64,000 nt of DNA. Origin: Gordonia soli NBRC 108243 (lineage in GTDB: Bacteria; Actinomycetota; Actinomycetes; Mycobacteriales; Mycobacteriaceae). The translations under genes were made by a program, and so were the position numbers. The notes below the pieces were generated by a model. The model made no database searches. It was given only the letters and a program-made list of their open reading frames with translations, and was not told where the DNA came from. Positions 8,101 through 16,239 of this stretch are shown piece by piece. Each line of letters begins with the position of its first letter. The stretch's first letter is position 1. The stretch spans positions 181,972 to 245,971 of the forward strand of contig NZ_BANX01000020.1 in NCBI RefSeq assembly GCF_000334455.1. Direction: 5' to 3'.

Positions 8101-11100
8101 GCCAGCGCCTTGCCCTCCCACCAGGTCGCCTGCTGGGCGATGGTGTCGCCTGCGCCGTCGAATCGCCCGACCACGGCGTCGAACTCGTCGTTCAGCTCTG
8201 GCTCGTCGGTGAGCCACAAGCGCACCAGATCCTCACGCGCGGTCGCCCATCGGTCGTCGACCAGGACGACCTTGGCGGCGTCGAATGCGGGTGCGACGGT
8301 GCGCGCCCAGTCCGAGCCCAGTTCCGCGCTCACCCGATCGGCGAGCGAGGTGTCGGTCTCAGGTGCCTCCTGCGTGCTCGCCTCGTCCGCCAATCCGAGC
8401 TTCTGCAGCACCGTGTAGGCCGCGGAGGCGAGTGCCCCGGACCGACCGGTGATCGTCTCGGTGAACTCGGCCAGCGCCGAGGCGTCCACGGTCGCGCCAC
8501 CGCCGGACTCGGTAGCCGGCTTGCTCACGGCGACACCGCGTTCGGCGCCGACCGCCGCAACAGCACGATCGATGAGCGCGTCGAGCGCGTCGACCCCGGT
8601 GACGGGTCCGTCGATCAGGTGACCGAGGTCGCCACCGCGCACGCTGACACCGTCGCGGGTGCCGAGCGCCAGTGCGACGACGGTGTGCAGGCCCCACCCG
8701 CCGCCGAGCTGCCACACACCCGACACCCGGTCGGTGATGTAGGACTGTCGCTTGCCGACCGGTCCGAGGACCTTTCGGATCTGATCGGAGACGGCGTCGG
8801 TGAGGACCGCGCCGAGCGGTCGATAGCCACGGGCCAGGCTCTCGACCGTCGAGGCGAGGGCGACCATGTCGGCCTCGGCCGCACCGTCGATGGCGCCGAG
8901 CCCGAGCTCGCCGCCGATGTCGAGGAGCAGCTGGTTACGACGCGAGGAGACACCGTCGCACAGCGCCTCGATGGTGTCCGCGGAGCCGATCTGCTCCACG
9001 CCCATCTTGGTCCACAGCGCGATGACGGACTTGACCGCGTCGGCCGGACCGAACGAGATGTCGTCGGGGCGAGGACCTGCCGCTGCAGGCGCCGGGGCGG
9101 CCGCAGGTGCCGGTGTCGCAGGGGTCTGGGCTGCCGGGGCGGGGGTCGCGGCCTGGTCGGCCGGGGCCTCCGCCGACGCTGCGGGCTCCTCGTCCTCGAT
9201 CTCGACGCCGGCGTCCTGCGCGAGGACCACGTCGGCATCGCGCTCGAGGTTGACCACCTCGGTGACCGCCGACGTGTAGTCGTCGAGCTTCAGTGTGTTC
9301 TTCGCGAGACCCGCCAGGGTCGGGGCGCCCTTCACACCGATCTCGACGAAGCGCTGGACGCCGAGCCCACCGCGCTCGGGACCGGTGAACAGCAGGTCCT
9401 GGGTCTCGATCCAGCGGACCGGGCTGGCGAACTGCCAGGCCAGCAGCTCGATCAGCACGACGCGGATGAGGCGCTGCTCGTCTGCGGCCCAGGTGTCCCA
9501 GTCGGCCAGCACGGTGTCGAGCGGATCGGAGGGCACCAGGGCCGCGATCTCCTCGACGAACGAACGGTCCAAGGTGAACAGACGCGGGACCAGGTTGGGG
9601 ATGTAGTGCCCGACCAGGATGGCGGGATCGATGTGCTCGGGCAGGAGTTCGCCCAGCTTCGCCCGGAACTCCGGGACACCCGCGCGCAGCACGGTCGAAT
9701 GGAACGGCACGTCGATGCCCGGGATCACGATGAACGCACGCTTGCCGCCGAACTCGGCACGGCGACGGTCGATCTCGGCTTCGAGGTGCTCGAGCCCGCG
9801 GACGGTGCCCGCGATCGCGTACTGCGACCCGAGCAGGTTGAGGTTGACCACCTCGAGGAACTCGCCCGCTGCCGCGCCGATACCGGAGACGAAGTCGGTG
9901 ACGTCGCCGTCGGCGAGGCCGAACTGACTCGGACGGATGGCGGCCATCCGGTAGTCGCTGCGGCCCAGCTCGTCTCGCGGGACGAGGTGGTGCATGGCCT
10001 CGCCGCGCTGGAAGACGACCTCCAGGACGGCCTCGAGGGGCAGTACGCCGGCGCATGCGGCCAGCGCGTTGTACTCACCGACCGAGTGCCCGCAGGTGAT
10101 CGCGCCCTCGACGAAGCCACCGGCCTCCTTGAGCTCTGCGATCTGCGCCACACCGAGGGTCGCCATCGCGACCTGGGTGAACTGCGTCAGGTACAGAACG
10201 CCGTCGGGGTGGTTGTAGGTGGTCCCGTTGGCGACCAGCGTGGTCGGGTTGTCGCGGACCACGGCCAGGATCGAGAAGCCCAGTGCCGCACGGGTGTGCT
10301 TGTCGGCGCGATCCCAGATGTCGCGGGCCGCCTTGGAGCGCGACCGCGCGTCGAGGCCCATGCCCTTGCTCTGGATGCCCTGGCCCGGGAAGGCGTAGAC
10401 GGTGCGCGGCGCGGCCAGCAGACCGGTGGCACTCATGACGAGGGTGTCGCCGACCTTGGCGCTCACCTCGACGACCTCGCGGCCGTGATCGAGCCCGACA
10501 CGGTCGACGCGGATCGCCACGGCATCCCCGGTGCGGACCATGCCCAGGTAGCGGGCGGTCCAGCCCAGCAGCGGACGCGGCGACGGCATGGGGTTGCGAC
10601 CGTCGGTCGCGGTGACGACCTGCTGGGCAGCGGCGGACAGCCACATCCCGTGCACGATCGGCTCACCCAGCCCGGCGAGTTTGGCCGCCGACGCGTCGGT
10701 GTGGATCGGGTTGCGATCACCGGAGACGACCGCGAAGCCGTGCATCCGCGCGGGGGCGGTGATGGTCGCGGTGCGGAGCAGCTTGCGGGTCGCAGACCGT
10801 TCGTCGGTGAGTGCATCACCGGCGCGTGCGGGATCGGTCAGCTTGGCCTCGCCGAGTCGGCCGCGGATCGCGAACCGCTCGGTCAGCAGCGCCACGGGCA
10901 GACCCGGCGCGTCGGCACGGGTGATGTCGACGGTGACCTCCACGACACGACCGGCGTCGGTGTCGTGGACGTCGCCGGTGCGGGCGGTGACGGTCAGGTC
11001 GGTGGCATCGGCCGGGATGTCCCCGACCAGCTCGACGGCGTGGTCGAGGTGGACCAGGTCGAGCAGTCCTTCGACGACCGGCAGGCCCGATTCGGTACGC

Positions 11101-14100
11101 GCAGAGCCGATGACACTGAAAACGCTCGGCCATGCGGCGCCGACCAAGGTGTCGGGGACGGCGAACCCGGCCGGCTGCGACGGTGTCGTCGGGTGCAGGT
11201 GGGCGGGCAGGGTGTGACCGGTGACCGCCGCGTGATCGGCGACGCTGTCGGGATCCCACCGGACGGTGGTAACCGACGTGCCGTCCGTGACGTCGGCGAG
11301 ACGTCCGCCTGCGGCGACGGTCAGGATCTCGGCCATCGCGGTCGCCGCGTCCTCGATCGCGATACGCGGGCTGCCGCCGTCGAACAGTGAGCCGTCGACG
11401 TGCAGCGGGATGCGGACCGACGACGCAGCGACCGGCACGACGAGATCGAATCGGACCGTTGCCGAGTCGGTTCCGGTCTCGATCCGCTCCAGGATCGCGC
11501 CCGACGGCTCGTGCTCGGCGCGATGGGTGTCGACCACCGACCAGCGATCACGCTCACCCAGGAGGGCGATGGGGCTGGGGACCAGTCGTCCGGCCCACTC
11601 GACGTCGTCTGCCTCGAGGACCGCGACAACGGTCCCGTCGCCGGCGACCACGCCGTCACGCTTACGGGCGTCGACCGCGACCGATTCGCCACCTGCGGTA
11701 CGCAGGTCGGTGACGACCTGCGCCTCGAAGCGGTCGAGCAGTTCGCCGACCGGCTCGTCGACGCGCGTGATGCCCGCGACCGCGACCGGTCCCGGGATGA
11801 TGCAGACCTGGTCGGCGCCGTAGCGCGCATCGTGCGCCTGCCACAGGGAGTCGCTGCGCCACCAGCGGCGCACGTCCTTGTCGATGACGGGGACGAAGTT
11901 CACCGGCTTACCGGGCGTCCGGCACAGGCCCAGGAAGAACGCGACGTCGGCGGGATGCAGGACGTCGGTGTCGATCTCGGGATAGACGGTGCCGAGCACG
12001 TCGATCGCGGCGTGCGGATCGTCGGTGGTCGACAGGTCGGCGAAGAGCGTCGGGAACTCGCCGCTGTCGAGCGGGTTCATCCGAGCCTCGGTGCGCTGCA
12101 CCATCTCGGCGAAACGCTGCTGCCAGGAGATGTCGGCCCAGGGCAGCTGATCGCTGCGGCCATCGCCGACGGCGAGCGTCGCGTAGCGGTCCAGCCACTC
12201 TCGGTAGGTCATCTCGGCGACGTCACCGAAGTAGGGCTTGGCGGTGTCGGCCATCGCGGCGACGATCTCGTCGCGCCGGTCGGCGACGGCGTCGGCGTCC
12301 CCGGCGACCTCGTCGAGCAGACGGCCGCACCGCGACGCGGTGTTGTCCACCTCGTGGATGTCGGCGCCGAGCTGGCTGCGGCCCGACGCCATTCCGGCGG
12401 CCGCGTGTCCGGCCCCGATCCACTCCGGGTGGCCCACGGTGTCGACCAGGAGCTGCTTCACCTCGGGCGCGGTGGTCGCCTCGGCGGTGGCCATGGCCGC
12501 GGTGCCGACGAGGATGCCGTCCAATGGCATCGCCGGATGATCGTGGGCGGTCGACCAGGCGCCGGTCAGGTATTCGCTGGCCCGCTCGGGTGTGCCGATG
12601 CCGCCACCGACGCAGATCACCACGTTGGGGCGGGCGCGCAACTCACCGTAGGTGGCGAGCAGGAGGTCGTCGAGGTCTTCCCACGAGTGGTGACCGCCCG
12701 CACGACCGCCCTCGATCTGCACGATCACGGGGTGGTGGGGCACCTCTGCCGCGATCCGGACCACGGCACGGATCTGCTCGACGGTGCCGGGCTTGAAGGC
12801 GACGAATCGCAGTCCCGCCTCGACGAACTCGTCGACCAGTGCCACCGCGTCCTCGAGTTCGGGGATGCCCGCGGAGACGACGACGCCGTCGATCGGGGCG
12901 CCTTGGGCGCGGGCCTTCTGCACCAGCCGCTTGCCGCCGAGCTGCAGCTTCCACAGGTACGGGTCGAGGAAGAGGGCGTTGAACTGCGCCTGCCGCCCCG
13001 GCTCGAGCTGCTCGGTGAGGTCCGCGACGTTGCGGGTGAAGATCTCTTCGGTGACCTGGCCGCCACCGGCCAGCTCCGCCCAGTGACCGGCGTTGGCCGC
13101 GGCCGCGACGATGGCCGGGTCGACGGTGGTCGGGGTCATGCCCGCAAGCAGCATCGGCGACCGGCCGGTCAGCCGGGTGAAGGGGGTGTCGACGACGGTG
13201 CGCCCGTCGGGGAGTTCGACGAGTCGCGGCGCAAACTGCGACCACGGTGTGGCGACCTCGGGAATCCCGCCCGGACTGAAGAGGTTTCGCTGACCGACGC
13301 GCAGCGCGGCGGGCACCAGCCCCACCCCCTGTCCACGGACCAGCGACGAGGTCAGGCGGGTCGCGAGGTCACTCGGGCCGAGGTCGAGAATCCACCGCGC
13401 GCCCGACTCGATGACGCCGTCGATCGCGCCGACCCAGTCGACGGTGTCGACGAGCACGGCGGCGGCGTGCCGGGCGGCGAGCCCGGTGTCGATGCCGCAC
13501 TCGCCGGCCCACTCCACGACCAGGTCGGCGGCCTCGGACATGGCCGGATGATGGAACGCGACACTGACCTCGAGCTGGTCGAACTTGGGCGCGAACGGTG
13601 CGCCACCGGTGAGCTTGCGCTTGCGGTCGTCGGCTTCCTGCGCGGCGATGCGCTCGCACCGGGCGACGAATGCCGCGAGATGGCGGGGGGCGCCCGACAG
13701 CACCAGCGAGCGACGGTTGTTGCGGATGGCCACCACCGGTGCGGTGACGAGGTCGGCATCGGTGAGCTCGGCGCGGTAGTCGGCGAGGATCGACTCGATC
13801 CGGGCAGGGACCACGTTGGAGATCGACACCATCGGGGTGCCGGCGGTGGTCACCGCCAGTCCGCGCCGACGTGCCACCAGGGCACCGGCGGCGGCGATGA
13901 GGTGCTCGACGGCCAGCAGCAGGCCCTGGCCCTCGGCGGCGTGTCCGTCGACGCCGACGGCGTCGGTCGCCACCGACCCCTGCGAGTGCCCGACGACGGC
14001 TGTCGGGACGATGGCCGCGGTGTCGAGGCCCTGCTTCTTCAGCGCCTCGATCGCAGCGAACTGTCCGAGCAGGACCCCGGGCCCCGACAGCGTGATGTCG

Positions 14101-14426
14101 GCGAGGTCGGCGTCGGACGGAACCGACTCCTCGGCGTTGAGCGCGCGGACCCAGGCAAGTGGGTGGAAGCCGTCGGAGCGGACGACCGTGATCCGGTCGG
14201 CGACCGGCTCGACCAGACGCTCGGAGGCCTCGACGATCGCGGCGATCCGGTGCTCGAGATCGGCGTCGACGACGAGTTCGGCCAACGTGGTGAGCCACGG
14301 CGAGCCCTGGCCGCCGAAACTGATGGCATAGGGCTCACCATCGGCCAGCCGTTCGATCAGCGTCGCGGTGGGGCGGTCGGAGCGAGCGGCGCCGTGTGCA
14401 CCTGAGCGGAACTGATCAACGGTCAC
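5148..14426 (-). CDS. fas: Type I fatty acid synthase (FAS-I), multifunctional
   Basis: One 3,092-residue polypeptide carries all activities for de novo synthesis of acyl-CoA, which also primes mycolic acids. Domains in order, with rough positions: acyltransferase (GHSQGS near 145), enoyl reductase (GGGIGTPE near 608), dehydratase (hot-dog, GEPIVHGMW near 1235), malonyl/palmitoyl transferase (GHSVGEY near 1445), an Ala/Pro-rich linker near 1750-1790, carrier domain (about 1800-1870), ketoreductase (VTGASTGSIAAG near 2145), and ketosynthase with active-site Cys in ACATAAVS near 2735. This order and length match mycobacterial FAS-I. I chose GTG at 14426, preceded by CCTAGGAG, over an earlier in-frame ATG at 14549. 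The acpS gene follows with a 4-bp overlap. Confidence 0.97.
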   Translation of the reverse strand: MTVDQFRSGAHGAARSDRPTATLIERLADGEPYAISFGGQGSPWLTTLAELVVDADLEHRIAAIVEASERLVEPVADRITVVRSDGFHPLAWVRALNAEESVPSDADLADITLSGPGVLLGQFAAIEALKKQGLDTAAIVPTAVVGHSQGSVATDAVGVDGHAAEGQGLLLAVEHLIAAAGALVARRRGLAVTTAGTPMVSISNVVPARIESILADYRAELTDADLVTAPVVAIRNNRRSLVLSGAPRHLAAFVARCERIAAQEADDRKRKLTGGAPFAPKFDQLEVSVAFHHPAMSEAADLVVEWAGECGIDTGLAARHAAAVLVDTVDWVGAIDGVIESGARWILDLGPSDLATRLTSSLVRGQGVGLVPAALRVGQRNLFSPGGIPEVATPWSQFAPRLVELPDGRTVVDTPFTRLTGRSPMLLAGMTPTTVDPAIVAAAANAGHWAELAGGGQVTEEIFTRNVADLTEQLEPGRQAQFNALFLDPYLWKLQLGGKRLVQKARAQGAPIDGVVVSAGIPELEDAVALVDEFVEAGLRFVAFKPGTVEQIRAVVRIAAEVPHHPVIVQIEGGRAGGHHSWEDLDDLLLATYGELRARPNVVICVGGGIGTPERASEYLTGAWSTAHDHPAMPLDGILVGTAAMATAEATTAPEVKQLLVDTVGHPEWIGAGHAAAGMASGRSQLGADIHEVDNTASRCGRLLDEVAGDADAVADRRDEIVAAMADTAKPYFGDVAEMTYREWLDRYATLAVGDGRSDQLPWADISWQQRFAEMVQRTEARMNPLDSGEFPTLFADLSTTDDPHAAIDVLGTVYPEIDTDVLHPADVAFFLGLCRTPGKPVNFVPVIDKDVRRWWRSDSLWQAHDARYGADQVCIIPGPVAVAGITRVDEPVGELLDRFEAQVVTDLRTAGGESVAVDARKRDGVVAGDGTVVAVLEADDVEWAGRLVPSPIALLGERDRWSVVDTHRAEHEPSGAILERIETGTDSATVRFDLVVPVAASSVRIPLHVDGSLFDGGSPRIAIEDAATAMAEILTVAAGGRLADVTDGTSVTTVRWDPDSVADHAAVTGHTLPAHLHPTTPSQPAGFAVPDTLVGAAWPSVFSVIGSARTESGLPVVEGLLDLVHLDHAVELVGDIPADATDLTVTARTGDVHDTDAGRVVEVTVDITRADAPGLPVALLTERFAIRGRLGEAKLTDPARAGDALTDERSATRKLLRTATITAPARMHGFAVVSGDRNPIHTDASAAKLAGLGEPIVHGMWLSAAAQQVVTATDGRNPMPSPRPLLGWTARYLGMVRTGDAVAIRVDRVGLDHGREVVEVSAKVGDTLVMSATGLLAAPRTVYAFPGQGIQSKGMGLDARSRSKAARDIWDRADKHTRAALGFSILAVVRDNPTTLVANGTTYNHPDGVLYLTQFTQVAMATLGVAQIAELKEAGGFVEGAITCGHSVGEYNALAACAGVLPLEAVLEVVFQRGEAMHHLVPRDELGRSDYRMAAIRPSQFGLADGDVTDFVSGIGAAAGEFLEVVNLNLLGSQYAIAGTVRGLEHLEAEIDRRRAEFGGKRAFIVIPGIDVPFHSTVLRAGVPEFRAKLGELLPEHIDPAILVGHYIPNLVPRLFTLDRSFVEEIAALVPSDPLDTVLADWDTWAADEQRLIRVVLIELLAWQFASPVRWIETQDLLFTGPERGGLGVQRFVEIGVKGAPTLAGLAKNTLKLDDYTSAVTEVVNLERDADVVLAQDAGVEIEDEEPAASAEAPADQAATPAPAAQTPATPAPAAAPAPAAAGPRPDDISFGPADAVKSVIALWTKMGVEQIGSADTIEALCDGVSSRRNQLLLDIGGELGLGAIDGAAEADMVALASTVESLARGYRPLGAVLTDAVSDQIRKVLGPVGKRQSYITDRVSGVWQLGGGWGLHTVVALALGTRDGVSVRGGDLGHLIDGPVTGVDALDALIDRAVAAVGAERGVAVSKPATESGGGATVDASALAEFTETITGRSGALASAAYTVLQKLGLADEASTQEAPETDTSLADRVSAELGSDWARTVAPAFDAAKVVLVDDRWATAREDLVRLWLTDEPELNDEFDAVVGRFDGAGDTIAQQATWWEGKALAAGNRVHARTFSAIAHAAQVPGTGRWSGDVAVVTGASTGSIAAGVVAGLLAGGATVVATTSRLNSDRLAFYKKLYREHARYDAALWVAPANMASYTDVDDLVEWIGGEQTENLGGTTSVVKPVLKPTLLFPFAAPRVAGDLTDAGGRAELEMKVLLWSVERLIAGLGEIHADHDLAARVHVVLPGSPNRGMFGGDGAYGESKAALDALVTRWSAEDSWNRTTTLAHALIGWVRGTGLMGHNDGLVDAVEAAGVRTWSTEEMADNLLGLCGPQQRASARTEPLIADFTGGLDPSAIDLKALATDAAADSDAATDEEEQATTLAALPAPARAPHSSTPAWPTIDARPEDLVVIVGAGELGPYGSARTRFEMEVDEKLSAAGVVELAWNTGLIVWDDAPKPGWYDAESGDPVDEAAIAERYHDVVVERCGIRRYADDGAMIDNSAPLLTSVFLDEDLTFTVTSEAEARAFASSNPEKTRVAQVADTGDWQVTRLAGTEIRVPRQFALSRTVGGQIPTGFDPTRWGVSPDMVESVDRVALWNLVATVDAFLSSGFSPEELMRWVHPGLVANTQGTGMGGMTAMRELYINTLLGEAKANDILQEALPNIVAAHVVQSYVGSYGAMIHPVAACATAAVSVEEGADKIRLGKALFAVAGGFDDLGIEGVVGFGDMSATAESAAMSARGIDDRRFSRANDRRRGGFVESQGGGTVLLARGDVAAEMGLPVLGVVAWAQSFGDGVHTSIPAPGLGALGAARGATSSPLANALESLGVSADDVAVVSKHDTSTRANDPNESELHERLAGAIGRGDGAPLFVVSQKSLTGHAKGGAAAFQLIGLCQLLRDGVIPPNRSLDCVDEQMKEYPHLVWPRETLRLGERFPLKAGLLTSLGFGHVSGLIAVVHPEAFIATLDPEAREDYRQRAAERLRAGGHRLLQAMHGGAAAYQRPPNRRLDSDRDEHTAEAELLLDPAARLGSGGSYGCPISAPVGR

Positions 14427-14678
14427 GGAATCTCCTAGGGGTCGGCAATGGCGCGCGCGTGCGCAGCCGGATGTCGGGGTGTGTTGTGTCGGGTTGTCAC
14501 CGGTCGAACTGTCAGCGCGGCCCCGGGGCGGGCACACTGAACCGAACACACCTGCCGCACAACGTCTTCGGCAGCAGCAGAACTCAGCGGCGAGTCGTCA
14601 TCGGCGTGAACGTGGAACCATCATGACACAGGAAGTTGAGGGTTCCCTCATGTTTGCCGACCACCTCGGGGCGACCCA

Positions 14679-14690
14679 CGGGTATACCCG
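14679..14690. promoter_or_regulatory. 12-bp perfect palindrome in fas upstream region
   Basis: CGGGTATACCCG sits 253 bp before the fas start in the 490-bp gap between divergent fas and the HIT gene. It is followed closely by CCCGCGGG. It is a candidate regulator site for fas; no regulator is identified. Confidence 0.4.
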
Positions 14691-14810
14691 CCAGTAACCC
14701 CGCGGGTAACTTTCCGGACCCGGAGTCACCCCCACCGAGGCGTCGCGATAGCCGCTGATCAACGCGATTCCGCGAGCGCTCGGACGCCCCCGAACATTCG
14801 CTCGGTGCAT

Positions 14811-14832
14811 CGTTATCTGATCGTTATGTGAT
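14811..14832. promoter_or_regulatory. Tandem 11-bp direct repeat upstream of HIT gene
   Basis: CGTTATCTGAT is followed at once by CGTTATGTGAT (10 of 11 identical) and then CTGAT. The AT-rich patch stands out from its surroundings, and the one-helical-turn spacing suits a protein site. The rest of the 14427-14916 gap holds the palindrome at 14679 and the HIT -10 element. Confidence 0.4.
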
Positions 14833-14904
14833 CTGATACACGTTCTGCGTGGCGTCCGAGGCTCCCCTGCTCCCGACTCCTCGGGCGGCGGACCTCGGCC
14901 TCGG

Positions 14905-14910
14905 TAGGGT
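14905..14910 (+). promoter_or_regulatory. -10 element of HIT gene (leaderless)
   Basis: TAGGGT lies six bases before the ATG at 14917. No Shine-Dalgarno is seen. Confidence 0.6.
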
Positions 14911-14916
14911 GACCAC

Positions 14917-15339
14917 ATGTCCTCGTGTGTGTTCTGCGAGATCGTCGACGGCACCGCACCAGCGCGGGTCGTCTACTCCGATGACGACGTGCTCGGATTC
15001 CTCGACATCCGACCGATCAAGCGCGGGCACACGCTGATCGTGCCGCGTACCCACTCCGCCGGGCTGGGTGACCTCGATCCGCACCTCGGCTCCCGGGTGT
15101 TCGCCGCGGGACAGGTACTCGCCGGCGCCATGCGCCGATCTGCGCTGTCGGCCGACGGTGTCAACCTGGCCGTCAACGACGGCCGGGCGGCCTTCCAGAC
15201 CGTCTTCCACACCCACCTCCACGTGGTACCGCGTCACCACGGCGACAAACTGACCTTCGCGAAGGGACTGGTCGTGCGTCGCGATCCCGATCCAGACGAG
15301 ACGGCCGAGATGATCCGCGCCGCACTCGACACGGTCTGA
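14917..15339 (+). CDS. HIT-family nucleotide hydrolase
   Basis: HIT proteins hydrolyse phosphoramidates or dinucleoside polyphosphates (AMP-lysine, AMP-NH2, Ap4A). The 140-residue protein has the histidine triad HTHLHVV at His98, His100 and His102. A CVFCEI motif near the N terminus is typical of the HinT/Fhit-like branch. The exact substrate is not decided by sequence. The sirtuin gene begins 20 bases downstream on the same strand, so the pair is likely co-transcribed. Confidence 0.92.
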   Translation: MSSCVFCEIVDGTAPARVVYSDDDVLGFLDIRPIKRGHTLIVPRTHSAGLGDLDPHLGSRVFAAGQVLAGAMRRSALSADGVNLAVNDGRAAFQTVFHTHLHVVPRHHGDKLTFAKGLVVRRDPDPDETAEMIRAALDTV

Positions 15340-15359
15340 GCGATTGGTCCGGTGAACCG

Positions 15360-16163
15360 GTGAGCGGCGAGCGGGAACACGATCCGTACGGCACCGCGGA
15401 GCCGTACATCTCCCCGGCGGCGATCGAGGCAGTCCGTGCCGCCGAGTGGGTGACCGTGTTCTCCGGGGCCGGGATGTCCGCGGAGAGCGGCATCCCGACG
15501 TTCCGCGACGCTCAGACCGGGCTGTGGGAACGCTTCGACCCGGCGCAGCTCGCGACGCCGGAAGCGTGGTCCGGCGATCCTGCCCTGGTCTGGGGGTGGT
15601 ACCAGTGGCGGGCACGGCTGGTACGCGACACCGAGCCGAATGCGGGCCATCGTGCCCTCACCGCGCTGGCCGCGGACCGATCTGTACTGGTGGTCACCCA
15701 GAACGTCGATGATCTGCACGAGCGCGCGGGCAACGAGGTCGTGGCACATCTGCACGGCAGCCTCTTCGCCCCGCGGTGCTCGCACTGCGAGACCCCGTAC
15801 CGCGGTGTCGACGCCGACCCCGACAATGCCGTCGAGCAGGTCCGTGTCGAGCCGCCGACCTGTCCGATCTGCCTGTCTCCGGTGCGCCCCGGGGTGGTGT
15901 GGTTCGGCGAAGCCCTACCCGGCGACGCCTGGACCCGCGCCGAACAGGCCATCGCCGCCGCGCAGGTCGTGATCGTGGTGGGGACGAGCGGCATCGTCTA
16001 CCCCGCTGCGTCGCTGCCCGAACGCGCTGCGGGGGCCGGGATCCCGGTGATCGAGGTCAATCCGGTAGCGTCCGCGCTCGACGATGTTGTCGCGCATCGC
16101 ATCGCAGCACCGGCCGGTGTCGGTCTCCCCGCCCTCGTCCGCGCGGTCGCCGAGCGCCCGTGA
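15360..16163 (+). CDS. NAD-dependent protein deacylase (sirtuin), class III-like
   Basis: Removes acyl groups from lysines, consuming NAD and yielding nicotinamide and O-acyl-ADP-ribose. The 267-residue protein shows GAGMSAESGIPTFRD (36-50), TQNVD (113-117), catalytic His132 in LHGSLF, and a zinc site of Cys140, Cys143, Cys168 and Cys171. Tyr81 and Arg84 form the YxxR pair (WYQWR) that in SIRT5/CobB-type enzymes binds succinyl or malonyl groups, so desuccinylase activity is likely. The start is GTG at 15360; the first 20 residues are uncertain. It is probably in an operon with the HIT gene and convergent with the helicase gene. Confidence 0.93.
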   Translation: MSGEREHDPYGTAEPYISPAAIEAVRAAEWVTVFSGAGMSAESGIPTFRDAQTGLWERFDPAQLATPEAWSGDPALVWGWYQWRARLVRDTEPNAGHRALTALAADRSVLVVTQNVDDLHERAGNEVVAHLHGSLFAPRCSHCETPYRGVDADPDNAVEQVRVEPPTCPICLSPVRPGVVWFGEALPGDAWTRAEQAIAAAQVVIVVGTSGIVYPAASLPERAAGAGIPVIEVNPVASALDDVVAHRIAAPAGVGLPALVRAVAERP

Positions 16164-16167
16164 GCCA

Positions 16168-16205
16168 CCGGTCGCCGCGCGAGCCCGGAAGCTCTCGGGC
16201 GGTGA
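16168..16205. terminator. Imperfect hairpin between convergent genes
   Basis: GGTC-CCGC-CGAG pairs with CTCG-GCGG-GACC around a 10-nt loop with two non-canonical positions. It starts five bases after the sirtuin stop and 35 bases before the end of the convergent helicase gene, so it could serve either strand. Confidence 0.4.
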
Positions 16206-16239
16206 CCAATCAGTCCACGTCGACCCGCGTCGGAAACTG

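Noticed and set aside
8055..14405. Long plus-strand frames (1,111 and 1,001 codons) opposite fas
   Set aside because: They are antisense shadows of a real high-GC gene: Arg/Gly/Asp-rich translation with no domain, no ribosome site, and fas is fully intact.
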